From a virus, in IMG/VR virus record IMGVR_UViG_3300025417_000109, positions 1 to 21,128 of that record: DNA of 21,128 nt; one strand, given 5' to 3'. The notes beneath the pieces were generated by a model, which was not told where the DNA came from, searched no databases, and was given only the letters and a program-made list of their open reading frames with translations. Below are positions 6,960-13,854 of this stretch, piece after piece. Position 1 is the first letter of the stretch; each line of letters begins with the position of its first letter. The position numbers and the translations under genes are program-made.

Positions 6960-8115
6960 ACCAATAATCGAATCCAACACCTCTCAAGATGATGCACTCA
7001 TCTTTACTGAGCGTGTAAACTTAGTCGCTTCTGGTAAGCGATTTAAATGTTATTTTATGGAGCCGGGCCTTGTTAATTACAAGGACGTGCAAGGTGGCGA
7101 TGTCGAGTTGATTAAAAAAGAAACAATCGACGAAGCACTTAATACATTAATTGGGTGTCCATTAACAATAGGACACATACCAACAACCATAACGGATTTT
7201 AAAGACGTAGCCACAGGCTATGTCGATCATGCTGAATACGACGCCGAGAAAGGCTGGTTTGTTTGTGAAGGTTCTGTCGATAACGACAAAGCTCGTGACA
7301 TGATCTCAAAACATAAAGGCGTATCAGTAGGAACAAAACTGAACAGCAAAGATTTCGGTTCAGGTGGTACATGGCATAACATTCCTTTCGGCAGAGAAAT
7401 TAAAAAATTTAAATTTCATCATCTAGCGATAGTACCGCCTGATCAAAGGCCACGCTTCGAAGATGCTGAAATCAGGTTAAATTCTAAAAACATAAAAACT
7501 ATGAAACCGTTCCAGTGGATTAAGTCGCTGACTAAACAAGAAAAAACGGAGCATGTTAGCGAACTTGCTCCTACTGCTCGCATCGACATCGGTGATGGCA
7601 AATCAGCTACCATACAAGAGATGGTAGAAATTGCTCGTGATAATATGTGTCATTCAGTACATCACGATGATCATATCGAGCACGAAGGTATCCGTTACAA
7701 TGTTGCTCATTTGATTCATGCTTACAAGCAACATCATGGTGGTGCAATTCACGCTACACACGTTGCTCCAAGTGCTCCATTACATCGTGACGATTGTGCT
7801 CCGGGCGTAATGCATTTAGCTCGCCCACACGATGCTTCAAAAATGGAAGGTGGCAAGATGACTGACGTATCAGAAAAAGTCACAGAGCCAAAAGAAGAAG
7901 CAATCCGTCCTCATTCTACAGAAGCAAAGGCAGAAGTAGTCGATGCAGAAAAACAAGCAGACTTAGATCGTGCTAATGCAGCAGCAAAAGAACGCGCTAA
8001 TTCTTCTTTCAAAGCTATTGCTGAAGCTCAGGCACAAGCAGTACAACAACTTTCTCGTCCGAATAGTTCCGGGTCACTTTCAGACCGGATTGCTAAAGGG
8101 AAGAAGTTATTCTGA
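6946..8115 (+). CDS. DUF2213 protein: putative prohead protease plus scaffold-like tail
   Basis: Capsid maturation protein by family and position. The first ATG is at 7057 (352 aa), but the same frame is open back to 6931 and its product upstream of that ATG ('LIFTERVNLVASGKRFKCYF') continues the DUF2213 domain. The true start must therefore be non-standard; CTG 6946 (389 aa) is a placeholder. Numbered from the 7057 ATG, the domain holds 'TIGHIPTT' (His40), 'GVSVGTKL' (Ser90) and 'KFHHLAIVPPDQRPRF' (120-134), resembling a herpes/HK97-type His/Ser protease core (inference). Residues 199-258 are strikingly His-rich. The C-terminal 85 residues are Glu/Ala/Lys-rich and helical, as expected of a scaffold. 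It lies before the cement and capsid genes. Confidence 0.78.
   Translation: MTLTEPIIESNTSQDDALIFTERVNLVASGKRFKCYFMEPGLVNYKDVQGGDVELIKKETIDEALNTLIGCPLTIGHIPTTITDFKDVATGYVDHAEYDAEKGWFVCEGSVDNDKARDMISKHKGVSVGTKLNSKDFGSGGTWHNIPFGREIKKFKFHHLAIVPPDQRPRFEDAEIRLNSKNIKTMKPFQWIKSLTKQEKTEHVSELAPTARIDIGDGKSATIQEMVEIARDNMCHSVHHDDHIEHEGIRYNVAHLIHAYKQHHGGAIHATHVAPSAPLHRDDCAPGVMHLARPHDASKMEGGKMTDVSEKVTEPKEEAIRPHSTEAKAEVVDAEKQADLDRANAAAKERANSSFKAIAEAQAQAVQQLSRPNSSGSLSDRIAKGKKLF
7845..7853 (+). promoter_or_regulatory. Internal ribosome binding site inside the DUF2213 gene
   Basis: GGAAGGTGG lies 4 bases before an in-frame ATG at 7858, with AGG spaced 7 bases from it. It is one of the best Shine-Dalgarno matches in a window where most starts have none. 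It would start an 85-aa product. Confidence 0.4.
7858..8115 (+). CDS. Possible nested scaffold protein (internal start)
   Basis: Alternative 85-aa product from ATG 7858 in the same frame as the DUF2213 gene, beginning 'MTDVSEKVTEPKEE' and ending 'SLSDRIAKGKKLF'. It contains the whole helical Ala/Glu/Gln-rich C-terminus and none of the protease-like part. Protease genes with a nested scaffold made from an internal start are known (lambda C/Nu3). The supporting sign here is the Shine-Dalgarno sequence in front of the ATG and the sharp change in composition at this point. Expression is inferred. Confidence 0.4.
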   Translation: MTDVSEKVTEPKEEAIRPHSTEAKAEVVDAEKQADLDRANAAAKERANSSFKAIAEAQAQAVQQLSRPNSSGSLSDRIAKGKKLF

Positions 8116-8157
8116 TTCCTTAAAGCAAAATCTGATAACAACCAAAAATAGATAGTC

Positions 8158-8673
8158 ATGTCTAACTTATCATTAAATCAAAATCAGTTCGTTCAAACTC
8201 CGGCCATCGGTCAGGTTGCTCGCCAACCCAACATTGACACGGAAACTTGCCAAATCAACCCAAACACAACCGCACCTGTTATTGCAGTAGGTTGCTCAGT
8301 TAAGTTGATTGCTAATTCTGGATCACAAATCATCGTTGATGTTTGCTCCAGTCCTTCAGATGGCCCAGTATATGGTGTCATTTCATATAACTTACGCGGA
8401 AATTATTATAGCGCAGGTTCTCAAGTTGAAGTTGCTGGTATCGGCAATATTATCCAACTCAAGACTTCTGCTGCCGTAAATCGTGGTCAGCGTGTTTCAG
8501 TTACTAACCCAAGCACTTCAACAAATGATGCTACGGTTGCTGCTGATACAACTGCTGGTGATTATACAATCGGTACTGCTCTTACACAAGCAAGCGGTGC
8601 AAACCAATTAATCTCTGTTAAAGTAACCACGGGTTATAACAACTCGACTGGTAACGTAACAATCGCTCCTTAA
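8158..8673 (+). CDS. Capsid cement/decoration protein (DUF2190-like)
   Basis: 171 aa, mostly beta structure, rich in Thr, Asn, Val and Gly, with no coiled coil. The central portion 'VGCSVKLIANSGSQIIVDVC' followed by 'DGPVYGVISYN' and 'AGSQVEVAGIGNIIQLKTSA', then 'NRGQRVSVT', matches the parallel-strand pattern of DUF2190 structural cement proteins. These bind the outside of the capsid shell and stabilise it. It lies directly before the major capsid gene, the usual place. Arg codons are CGC/CGT, as in the capsid gene, consistent with high expression. The start has no clear Shine-Dalgarno sequence. Confidence 0.75.
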   Translation: MSNLSLNQNQFVQTPAIGQVARQPNIDTETCQINPNTTAPVIAVGCSVKLIANSGSQIIVDVCSSPSDGPVYGVISYNLRGNYYSAGSQVEVAGIGNIIQLKTSAAVNRGQRVSVTNPSTSTNDATVAADTTAGDYTIGTALTQASGANQLISVKVTTGYNNSTGNVTIAP

Positions 8674-8697
8674 TTAACCGCCTAGAAACTTTAAACT

Positions 8698-8705
8698 AAA
8701 AGGAA
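8698..8705 (+). promoter_or_regulatory. Ribosome binding site of the major capsid gene
   Basis: AAAAGGAA sits 9-16 bases before the ATG at 8715, in a short A/T-rich leader. It is notable because most genes here lack such a site, and this one serves the protein needed in the largest amount. Confidence 0.5.
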
Positions 8706-8714
8706 TTAAATAAT

Positions 8715-9860
8715 ATGAATAGCGTTTTCTTTCGCGGTACAGGTAAAATTGCAGAACCCGGATATGAAGCAAAGCCTTTCGAAGTCGTTAGAAATAACGA
8801 AATTTGCGAAGCTCAGTTTCTTTCCCCTCGCAATGTAAGTGGTCGCTCAATCTTTGTTGATGGCAACAATTCAAGCGGTCAAATTGATGCTCGTCTTAAT
8901 GCAGTAGGTGACGTTGCTGATTCAGCAACTGGTTACCAGATTGCTATCGACACATTAACTTACATCAAAAAGCAGCTAACAGAACAAAAGTTCTATACCA
9001 CAACTCCTTCGGATTATATTCCAGTTGTTGTAGGTGATGGTGCATTTGCTTCTGATATCTTAACAAATCGTACATACGAAGTTGCTGATGGCTTTGAAAC
9101 AGGCAACCTACGCACTGGTGCATCTGACTCACGTCTAGCATCTGTTGACGTTGCAGTTGATGGTGTAAGTGCTTACGTCCAAAACTGGGCAAAAGGCATC
9201 CAATACACAATCTTCGATGTTGAACAAGCTCTTCGTGCTAACAACTGGGATATCATCGAACGCAAACATGCAGCTCGTAAAAAGAACTGGGATCTTGGTA
9301 TTCAAAAGATTGCCTTCTTAGGTTCTGATTCCGATACCCGTATTCCGGGCTTACTCACAAATACAAGTATCAACACAAACACCAGCTTAATTACTAGCCC
9401 AATTAGCCAATTAAATGCTGCTGGTTTACAGACATTTGTAACGACTCTAATCCAAACCTACTTTGCTAATACTAATAGTACTGCAATGCCAAACCGCTTC
9501 GTAATTCCTTACGGCGATTGGACAGGTTTACCAGCACTTACAACAGGTACAGTTGGTACATATCCAGTACCATTAATCGAATATCTAACTAAAGCGTTCC
9601 AAATGGCAGTAGCTCCAATGGAAAAAGACTTCAAGATTATGCCACTCGCTTATTGCGATGCTGCAAACAATCCTGCTGGTCTTCACTATTACATGCTCTA
9701 CCGTGATGATGCAGAATCAGTACGCATGGATATTCCTGTACCATATACAACCACACAAGCTAACTCATTGAACAACTTTGCGTTCTCTGACACCGCTTAT
9801 GGTCAGTACACAGGTACTATTGTTTATCGTAACCTCGAAGTTCTACGCTTCCAATACTAA
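8715..9860 (+). CDS. Major capsid protein, DUF2184/HK97-fold type
   Basis: 381 aa shell protein. The N-terminal arm is followed by 'DARLNAVGDVADSATGYQIA', then 'NWAKGIQYTIFDVEQALRAN', 'WDIIERKHAARKKNWDLGIQ', 'AFLGSDSDTRIPGLL', 'FVIPYGDWTGLPAL' and 'MLYRDDAESVRMDIPVPYTT', the typical order of DUF2184 major capsid proteins of HK97 fold. The size and the position after protease and cement genes agree. Arg is almost always CGT or CGC (about 16 of 17 codons), a strong contrast to the terminase gene and a sign of high expression. The end of the gene forms the 5' arm of a terminator-like hairpin. Confidence 0.88.
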   Translation: MNSVFFRGTGKIAEPGYEAKPFEVVRNNEICEAQFLSPRNVSGRSIFVDGNNSSGQIDARLNAVGDVADSATGYQIAIDTLTYIKKQLTEQKFYTTTPSDYIPVVVGDGAFASDILTNRTYEVADGFETGNLRTGASDSRLASVDVAVDGVSAYVQNWAKGIQYTIFDVEQALRANNWDIIERKHAARKKNWDLGIQKIAFLGSDSDTRIPGLLTNTSINTNTSLITSPISQLNAAGLQTFVTTLIQTYFANTNSTAMPNRFVIPYGDWTGLPALTTGTVGTYPVPLIEYLTKAFQMAVAPMEKDFKIMPLAYCDAANNPAGLHYYMLYRDDAESVRMDIPVPYTTTQANSLNNFAFSDTAYGQYTGTIVYRNLEVLRFQY

Positions 9861-9878
9861 TTGGAAGCTAGGCTTTTT
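9847..9878 (+). terminator. Hairpin overlapping the end of the major capsid gene
   Basis: GCTTCCAAT (9847-9855) pairs perfectly with ATTGGAAGC (9860-9868) across the loop ACTA, giving a 9-bp stem. Five bases later comes a run of five T (9874-9878). The stem includes the last MCP codons and the loop contains the stop codon. It could be a rho-independent terminator or attenuator that lowers transcription into the tail genes, or an mRNA-stabilising hairpin. The T-run is short and offset, so partial termination is more likely. Confidence 0.55.
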
Positions 9879-9900
9879 AACCTAAACCCACACATACAAA

Positions 9901-10290
9901 ATGCTCACATCAGAAGCCAATCAAGCAGACACTAAGGCGGTCGCTTCCGAACCCGTAACTCCTCAAGAGAAGCTCGTTCGTATCTTCAATAAAAACAAAA
10001 GCCGTTTCGGTTCTTATACTCATGAAGTATGGAGAATCGAAGGCGGTGAATTCAAAGACGTTCCAGCAGATTTAGCTGAAAAATGGACTAAGATGTTTCC
10101 AGAAAACATAGTCTATGCTAATTCTATGGAACACATGAAAGGCGTTGATAACGCTATTGAAGAAGCAACCAAAAAAGCAGAAACACTTTCTCAAGAAAAT
10201 CAGGAATTGAATGATAGGATTAAAAACCTAGAAGCAATGATGAAGTCCCTTGAAGAAGGTCATAAGCCTCGTAAGAGCAAGAACTCTTAA
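9901..10290 (+). CDS. Hypothetical head protein with C-terminal coiled coil
   Basis: 129 aa, no family recognised. Residues 20-75 look like a small folded domain ('EKLVRIFNKNKSRFGSYTHE', then 'KMFPENIVYA'). Residues 80-122 form a clear heptad-like coiled coil ('NAIEEATKKAETLSQENQEL'), followed by a basic 'KPRKSKNS' end. The gene sits between the major capsid gene and the DUF4054 connector, as do small accessory head proteins in related phages. It begins 22 bases after the T-run of the capsid-gene hairpin and is followed by a 2-base gap before the next start. Confidence 0.6.
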   Translation: MLTSEANQADTKAVASEPVTPQEKLVRIFNKNKSRFGSYTHEVWRIEGGEFKDVPADLAEKWTKMFPENIVYANSMEHMKGVDNAIEEATKKAETLSQENQELNDRIKNLEAMMKSLEEGHKPRKSKNS

Positions 10291-10292
10291 TT

Positions 10293-10985
10293 GTGTCCTT
10301 TACTATTCCATCTGTTAGTGATTTCAAATCGCAATTCCAGCGTGATTTCCCATATGCAGTACCTGCGTATGGGGCATCAGGAACTGCCGTCATTAGCGGA
10401 GGAGTAGTAACATCAATTTCTCTCGGAGCCGGTGGGGTTGGTTACGCCACCAATCCCTTAGTCTCGGTGGGGGCGGCTCCGGGAGATTTAGGCACAGGCG
10501 CAACTGCAATTGCCACTATTTCTGGCGGATCTGTAACAGGATTCACAGTTGTAACGGGCGGTTCAAATTATGGATTAACTCCAATCATCACTATTTCTGG
10601 TGGTGCTGGAGATAATACAGATCTGACAAAAGTAACAGATAATGACATTAACGGAGCACTTTTTGATGCTCAGTTTAATGTTAATCAGGCTCTCTTCACT
10701 AACCAAGCTGAGTTCAGTCGAGCTTTTCTCTACCTAACTGCACACCAATTAGTAGAAAAGCTGCTGGCAGCACAAGAGGGCATGGGCAGCCAATACAGTT
10801 GGTTGACGATATCCAAAAGCATAGACTCCGTATCTGAAGGATTTCAGATCCCAGACCGGATAGCCAAGGACCCAATGCTCTCTCACTTTAGCAAAACACG
10901 ATATGGAGCTTTCTATCTCCAGATCATCAGCCCACAACTTATTGCAAATGTACTCGCTGCACCACGAGTTTCATTACCTAACTAA
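10293..10985 (+). CDS. Head-tail connector, DUF4054 type, with inserted Gly-rich repeats
   Basis: Probable adaptor between portal and tail, 230 aa, GTG start just after the preceding stop. The DUF4054 fold is split: 'FKSQFQRDFPYA' (11-22) should run directly into 'TDLTKVTDNDINGALFDAQF' (109-128), but 86 residues intervene. The rest is typical: 'FLYLTAHQLVEKLL', 'ISKSIDSVSEGFQIP' and 'DPMLSHFSKTRYGAFYLQII'. The insert has two units with 'GGVVTSISLGAGGVGYATNP' and 'GGSVTGFTVVTGGSNYGLTP', the same kind found in the sheath and J proteins. It would project from the neck as an extra beta domain. The stop overlaps the next ATG by one base (TAATG). Confidence 0.75.
   Translation: MSFTIPSVSDFKSQFQRDFPYAVPAYGASGTAVISGGVVTSISLGAGGVGYATNPLVSVGAAPGDLGTGATAIATISGGSVTGFTVVTGGSNYGLTPIITISGGAGDNTDLTKVTDNDINGALFDAQFNVNQALFTNQAEFSRAFLYLTAHQLVEKLLAAQEGMGSQYSWLTISKSIDSVSEGFQIPDRIAKDPMLSHFSKTRYGAFYLQIISPQLIANVLAAPRVSLPN
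10359..10616 (+). repeat. Gly-rich GSGY-type double repeat inserted in the connector gene
   Basis: Residues 23-108 of the connector. Two units of about 40 residues, each with a 'GG.VT.....' strand, a 'GG..Y' turn, a Pro and a final beta strand ending in Gly-rich sequence. Removing it would rejoin the conserved DUF4054 N-terminal helix to its next helix. Confidence 0.7.
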
Positions 10986-11488
10986 TGGAAGCTGAAATAA
11001 CATTCGACACGACTGGTTTAAGAGAACTTTTTAAGAATCTCTATAAACGCACGTCTGTAAATGTTGGTGTCACCAAAGATAAAAACGATCGTGATGATGG
11101 TTTTCAAACAAACTCACAGATTGCAGAAGTACACGAATTTGGTGGATTTATTAATGGCATGGATGATGAAGGTAACGATGTACAAATCGAAATACCTGAA
11201 CGTCCTATTATGCGTTTAGCTATACCTGCTTTTTTGCCTGCAAAACTTAAAACGTATCAAGGCGATATGGGTAGTTTTACGCCATTAGATCCATTAACAG
11301 AGTTTGTAGGAATTAAGGCAGTAGAAGTTATACAAGAAAACTTCCAAGAAGCAGGTATGCCTAAAAAATGGGCAGGCATCGCTCCTTTAACCATTGAACG
11401 CCGTGAAGCTAGAGGAAACTTTGATATTACACCTCTTGATGATACGGGTCAGTTAAAGAATTCATTTGGATATGAGGTGGTCAAATGA
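10985..11488 (+). CDS. Tail completion / virion morphogenesis protein (gpG-like)
   Basis: 167 aa, one-base overlap with the connector stop. It has the landmarks of the phage virion morphogenesis (Mu gpG, HK97 gp10-like) group: 'SQIAEVHEFGG' (44-54), 'IPERPIMRLAIPAF' (69-82), a helix 'GIKAVEVIQENFQEAG', then 'WAGIAPLTIERRE' and the C-terminal 'PLDDTGQLKNSFGYEVV'. These proteins close the neck or end the tail and act as a ring at the head-tail joint. It ends in an ATGA overlap with the next gene, indicating one transcription and translation unit of neck genes. Confidence 0.78.
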   Translation: MEAEITFDTTGLRELFKNLYKRTSVNVGVTKDKNDRDDGFQTNSQIAEVHEFGGFINGMDDEGNDVQIEIPERPIMRLAIPAFLPAKLKTYQGDMGSFTPLDPLTEFVGIKAVEVIQENFQEAGMPKKWAGIAPLTIERREARGNFDITPLDDTGQLKNSFGYEVVK

Positions 11489-11913
11489 TTACCCCTATCG
11501 CACAATTTCCAGTAGTTAATGGCCCTATTATTAGTGCTGGTAAGAAAAATCTTACTTACACGAATACGGCTCCGCAGGCTAATTATACTGTTCAAGGTTG
11601 GTCGCAACCAATGCTTATGCTTATTAATAGCGTAAGAATCAAAGAAGGCGACGCTATAACAGTTTCTCGCGAGTTTAAGACTCAGGGCTTCCTTACACCA
11701 GAAAAAGGCCAGAAACTTGAATTAAAATGGGAAGGTGAGCGTTCTTGGAGACATTACAACTTGTTTTGCGTAACTGATCCAAACTTACAAACCAACGATC
11801 AAGTTGTCATTAACTCAATTCCATTTCGTGTAATGCACAAATGGCAATTTCAGAATTTCGGTTATTATAAATATAAACTAGTACAGGATTATACAAGTGA
11901 AACCGAAACCTGA
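11485..11913 (+). CDS. Probable neck protein, unknown family
   Basis: 142 aa, starts in the ATGA overlap with the gene upstream. Predicted to be all beta: 'MLMLINSVRIKEGDAITVSR', 'LTPEKGQKLELKWEGERSW', 'INSIPFRVMHKWQF' and aromatic-rich 'NFGYYKYKLVQDY'. No signal peptide, membrane segment or catalytic motif. Its position between a gpG-like protein and a neck terminator-like protein makes a head-closure or tail-joining role likely, but no family is recognised with confidence. Confidence 0.65.
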   Translation: MITPIAQFPVVNGPIISAGKKNLTYTNTAPQANYTVQGWSQPMLMLINSVRIKEGDAITVSREFKTQGFLTPEKGQKLELKWEGERSWRHYNLFCVTDPNLQTNDQVVINSIPFRVMHKWQFQNFGYYKYKLVQDYTSETET

Positions 11914-12442
11914 AATCATCAATTTACTTGTTAAGTTGATAAAGGATCAACTTGCCTTAGATAACAACCACGTTGTTACCTACAATCAGCGTGTACCTAT
12001 ACCGCCTGATGATGGCATTTTTGTAGCTATTGGTATTAAGGGTGAAAGACTTTACGGAACTAGTACAGGTTACGATCAAGGCACAATCCCTAGTACTCAA
12101 TTAGACCAACCACAGACTCCTGTTTTGAACGAGGTATTAACGCAAAACACACAGGAAATCTATTCCATACAAATCATGTCTAGGAATAATGATGCCCGTG
12201 CTCGTAGGCACGAAATAGTGTTTGCATTAAATTCCACTCAGGCTGAACAAATGCAGGAGAAATATGGATTCAAAATTGGCAATCAACCTACAACTTTCAA
12301 TGATGTTTCTATGGGCGAAGGAGCTTCTCGGCTAACTCGCTACGCTTTAACTTTTAATGTACTTTCTGCTTATGGCAGAACACTCCCAGTGGATTATTAC
12401 GATTCATTTGCAGGATCTCCAGAACTTATAACTCAACCTTAA
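11897..12442 (+). CDS. Neck/tail terminator-like protein (gp12-like)
   Basis: 181 aa from GTG 11897, overlapping the previous gene by 17 bases. The start 'MKPKPEIINLLVKLIKDQL' is a natural N-terminal helix and no later ATG keeps it. The pattern 'IPPDDGIFVAIGIKGERLYG', 'TQEIYSIQIMSRNNDARARR', 'EIVFALNS' and 'ASRLTRYALTFNVLSAYGR' resembles phage neck terminator proteins (gp12-like domain), which cap the tail tube and sheath before head joining. The gene is directly upstream of the tail sheath, where a terminator is expected. Assignment is by pattern and order. Confidence 0.65.
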   Translation: MKPKPEIINLLVKLIKDQLALDNNHVVTYNQRVPIPPDDGIFVAIGIKGERLYGTSTGYDQGTIPSTQLDQPQTPVLNEVLTQNTQEIYSIQIMSRNNDARARRHEIVFALNSTQAEQMQEKYGFKIGNQPTTFNDVSMGEGASRLTRYALTFNVLSAYGRTLPVDYYDSFAGSPELITQP

Positions 12443-12454
12443 CGTATAAATCTT

Positions 12455-13843
12455 ATGTCGATTAGTATCTCAGACTTCGTTAATTTTACAGTGCAACTCC
12501 CCGGAGCTGCACTTCCTGCGTATAATGTTAATTCATTAACATTGTTTACCAGAGACACGCCTATATCAGGCAATACAGTATATGGCTATGGTGCAGCAGC
12601 AACTGCTACTGAAACGGCAGGCACAATTAATCCATCAACAGGTATTGCACTCGTTAGTGGCGGTACAGGATATTTAACTCCTCCTATAGTAACTCTTATT
12701 GGTGGTGGATCAGGTGCTAATTTTAAACCAGCAACTGTAACGGCTCAAGTAGCTGGCGGTGCAGTAACAGGATTTACTGTTGTTGATGGTGGTAGCGGTT
12801 ATACAAGCAATCCAACTGTAGTAATTTCAAGTGGATTTGGCGTATTTGTTGATCCAATTAGCGTTGGTACAGTATTCGGAACTTCTTCTGAAACTTATCA
12901 AATGGCAGTATCAGTATTTAGCCAAACACCTAATATTTTAACAGGTGGCGGTCAGTTGTTCATTTATCCAATGGCATCTGGCATGACATTAACACAAGCT
13001 ATTAATGCTTTTGCTACAACTAACTACACTGGTGGAATTATTTACTGCCAAGGTACTGGTAGCGCATTTACCTCAAGTGATGTTATTGCTGCTGCTAATA
13101 CAGTACAGGCTTTAAATCCGCCTTCATTGCTATATGCTCCAACAAATCTGTTAACAGACATTTATAGCGGTGGTATGTCTTATACCATCCAATCAAATAG
13201 TTGCACACAGACACGCTTAATGATTAATACCAATAGCGTGGTAATGGCTCAGTTAATGTCTGCTGCTTATGCTTCTCGTTTACAAGGAACTAACTTCAAT
13301 GGTTCCAATACAACGATTACAATGAATTTGAAGCAATTAACTGGTATTACTCCTGATCCGTTAATTAATCAAACTGTAGCAAATCAATGTAACACAGTTG
13401 GTGTAGATTATTATGCTTATGTCCAAGGTATTCCTGAAGTTGTTTCAACTGGCGGAAATGGATATTCAGATAATGTTTACAATCTCACTTGGTTATTAGG
13501 TGCATTACAAGTAGCTTGCTTTAACTTTTTAGGACAAACACCTACAAAAATTCCACAAACAGAAGCTGGTATGACTTCATTAAAAAATGTTGTATCTGGA
13601 GTTCTTGCACAAGCAGTTAACAATGGATTTTTAGCACCGGGTACATGGACTGGAACTACATTTGGTAATCCAGCATCGTTAAAAGCTAATATCTCGCAAT
13701 TTGGATATTATGTTTATTCATTACCAGTATCTCAACAATTAGATGCTCAACGCCAAGCTCGTATAGCTCCAGTACTTCAAATTGCTATCAAATATGCTGG
13801 TGCAATCCAAAGCGTAAACGGAATTATCTACATTAACTATTAA
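12455..13843 (+). CDS. Contractile tail sheath protein with inserted Gly-rich repeats
   Basis: 462 aa, DUF3383-like tail sheath. Typical blocks: 'ISISDFVNFTVQLPGAALPA' start, 'SLTLFTRDTP' (27-36), 'FGTSSETYQMAVSVFSQTPN' (141-160), 'FIYPM', 'FATTNYTGGIIYCQG', 'AQLMSAAYASRLQGTNFNGS', 'TMNLKQLTGITPDPLINQTV', 'NQCNTVGVDYYAYV' and 'AGAIQSVNGIIYINY' at the end. Many copies wrap the tube and contract to drive it through the envelope. Between 'FTRDTPISG' and 'VFVDPISVGTVFG' lie about 87 residues (42-128) of two Gly-rich repeats not expected in the family, ending 'TGFTVVDGGSGYTSNPTVVI'. On the assembled tail these would form a repeated surface feature. Tail tube gene follows 11 bases later. Confidence 0.85.
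   Translation: MSISISDFVNFTVQLPGAALPAYNVNSLTLFTRDTPISGNTVYGYGAAATATETAGTINPSTGIALVSGGTGYLTPPIVTLIGGGSGANFKPATVTAQVAGGAVTGFTVVDGGSGYTSNPTVVISSGFGVFVDPISVGTVFGTSSETYQMAVSVFSQTPNILTGGGQLFIYPMASGMTLTQAINAFATTNYTGGIIYCQGTGSAFTSSDVIAAANTVQALNPPSLLYAPTNLLTDIYSGGMSYTIQSNSCTQTRLMINTNSVVMAQLMSAAYASRLQGTNFNGSNTTITMNLKQLTGITPDPLINQTVANQCNTVGVDYYAYVQGIPEVVSTGGNGYSDNVYNLTWLLGALQVACFNFLGQTPTKIPQTEAGMTSLKNVVSGVLAQAVNNGFLAPGTWTGTTFGNPASLKANISQFGYYVYSLPVSQQLDAQRQARIAPVLQIAIKYAGAIQSVNGIIYINY
12578..12838 (+). repeat. Gly-rich GSGY-type double repeat inserted in the sheath gene
   Basis: Residues 42-128 of the sheath. Unit one contains 'ALVSGGTGYLTPPIVTLIGG' and unit two 'GGAVTGFTVVDGGSGYTSNP'. The second unit shares 'GG.VTGFTVV.GGS.Y' with the connector repeat and 'SGYTSNPTV' exactly with the J repeat. 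Confidence 0.7.
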
Positions 13844-13854
13844 TCTTATAAGTC

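Noticed and set aside
7057-7059. ATG 7057 as the real start of the DUF2213 gene
   Set aside because: The same frame upstream encodes domain-like sequence ('FTERVNLVASGKRFKCYF') with no stop back to 6931, so this ATG would cut into the conserved domain.
8965-9210. Minus-strand reading frame of 81 codons
   Set aside because: It lies wholly inside the well-supported major capsid gene, has odd His/Gln/Cys composition and no start signal.
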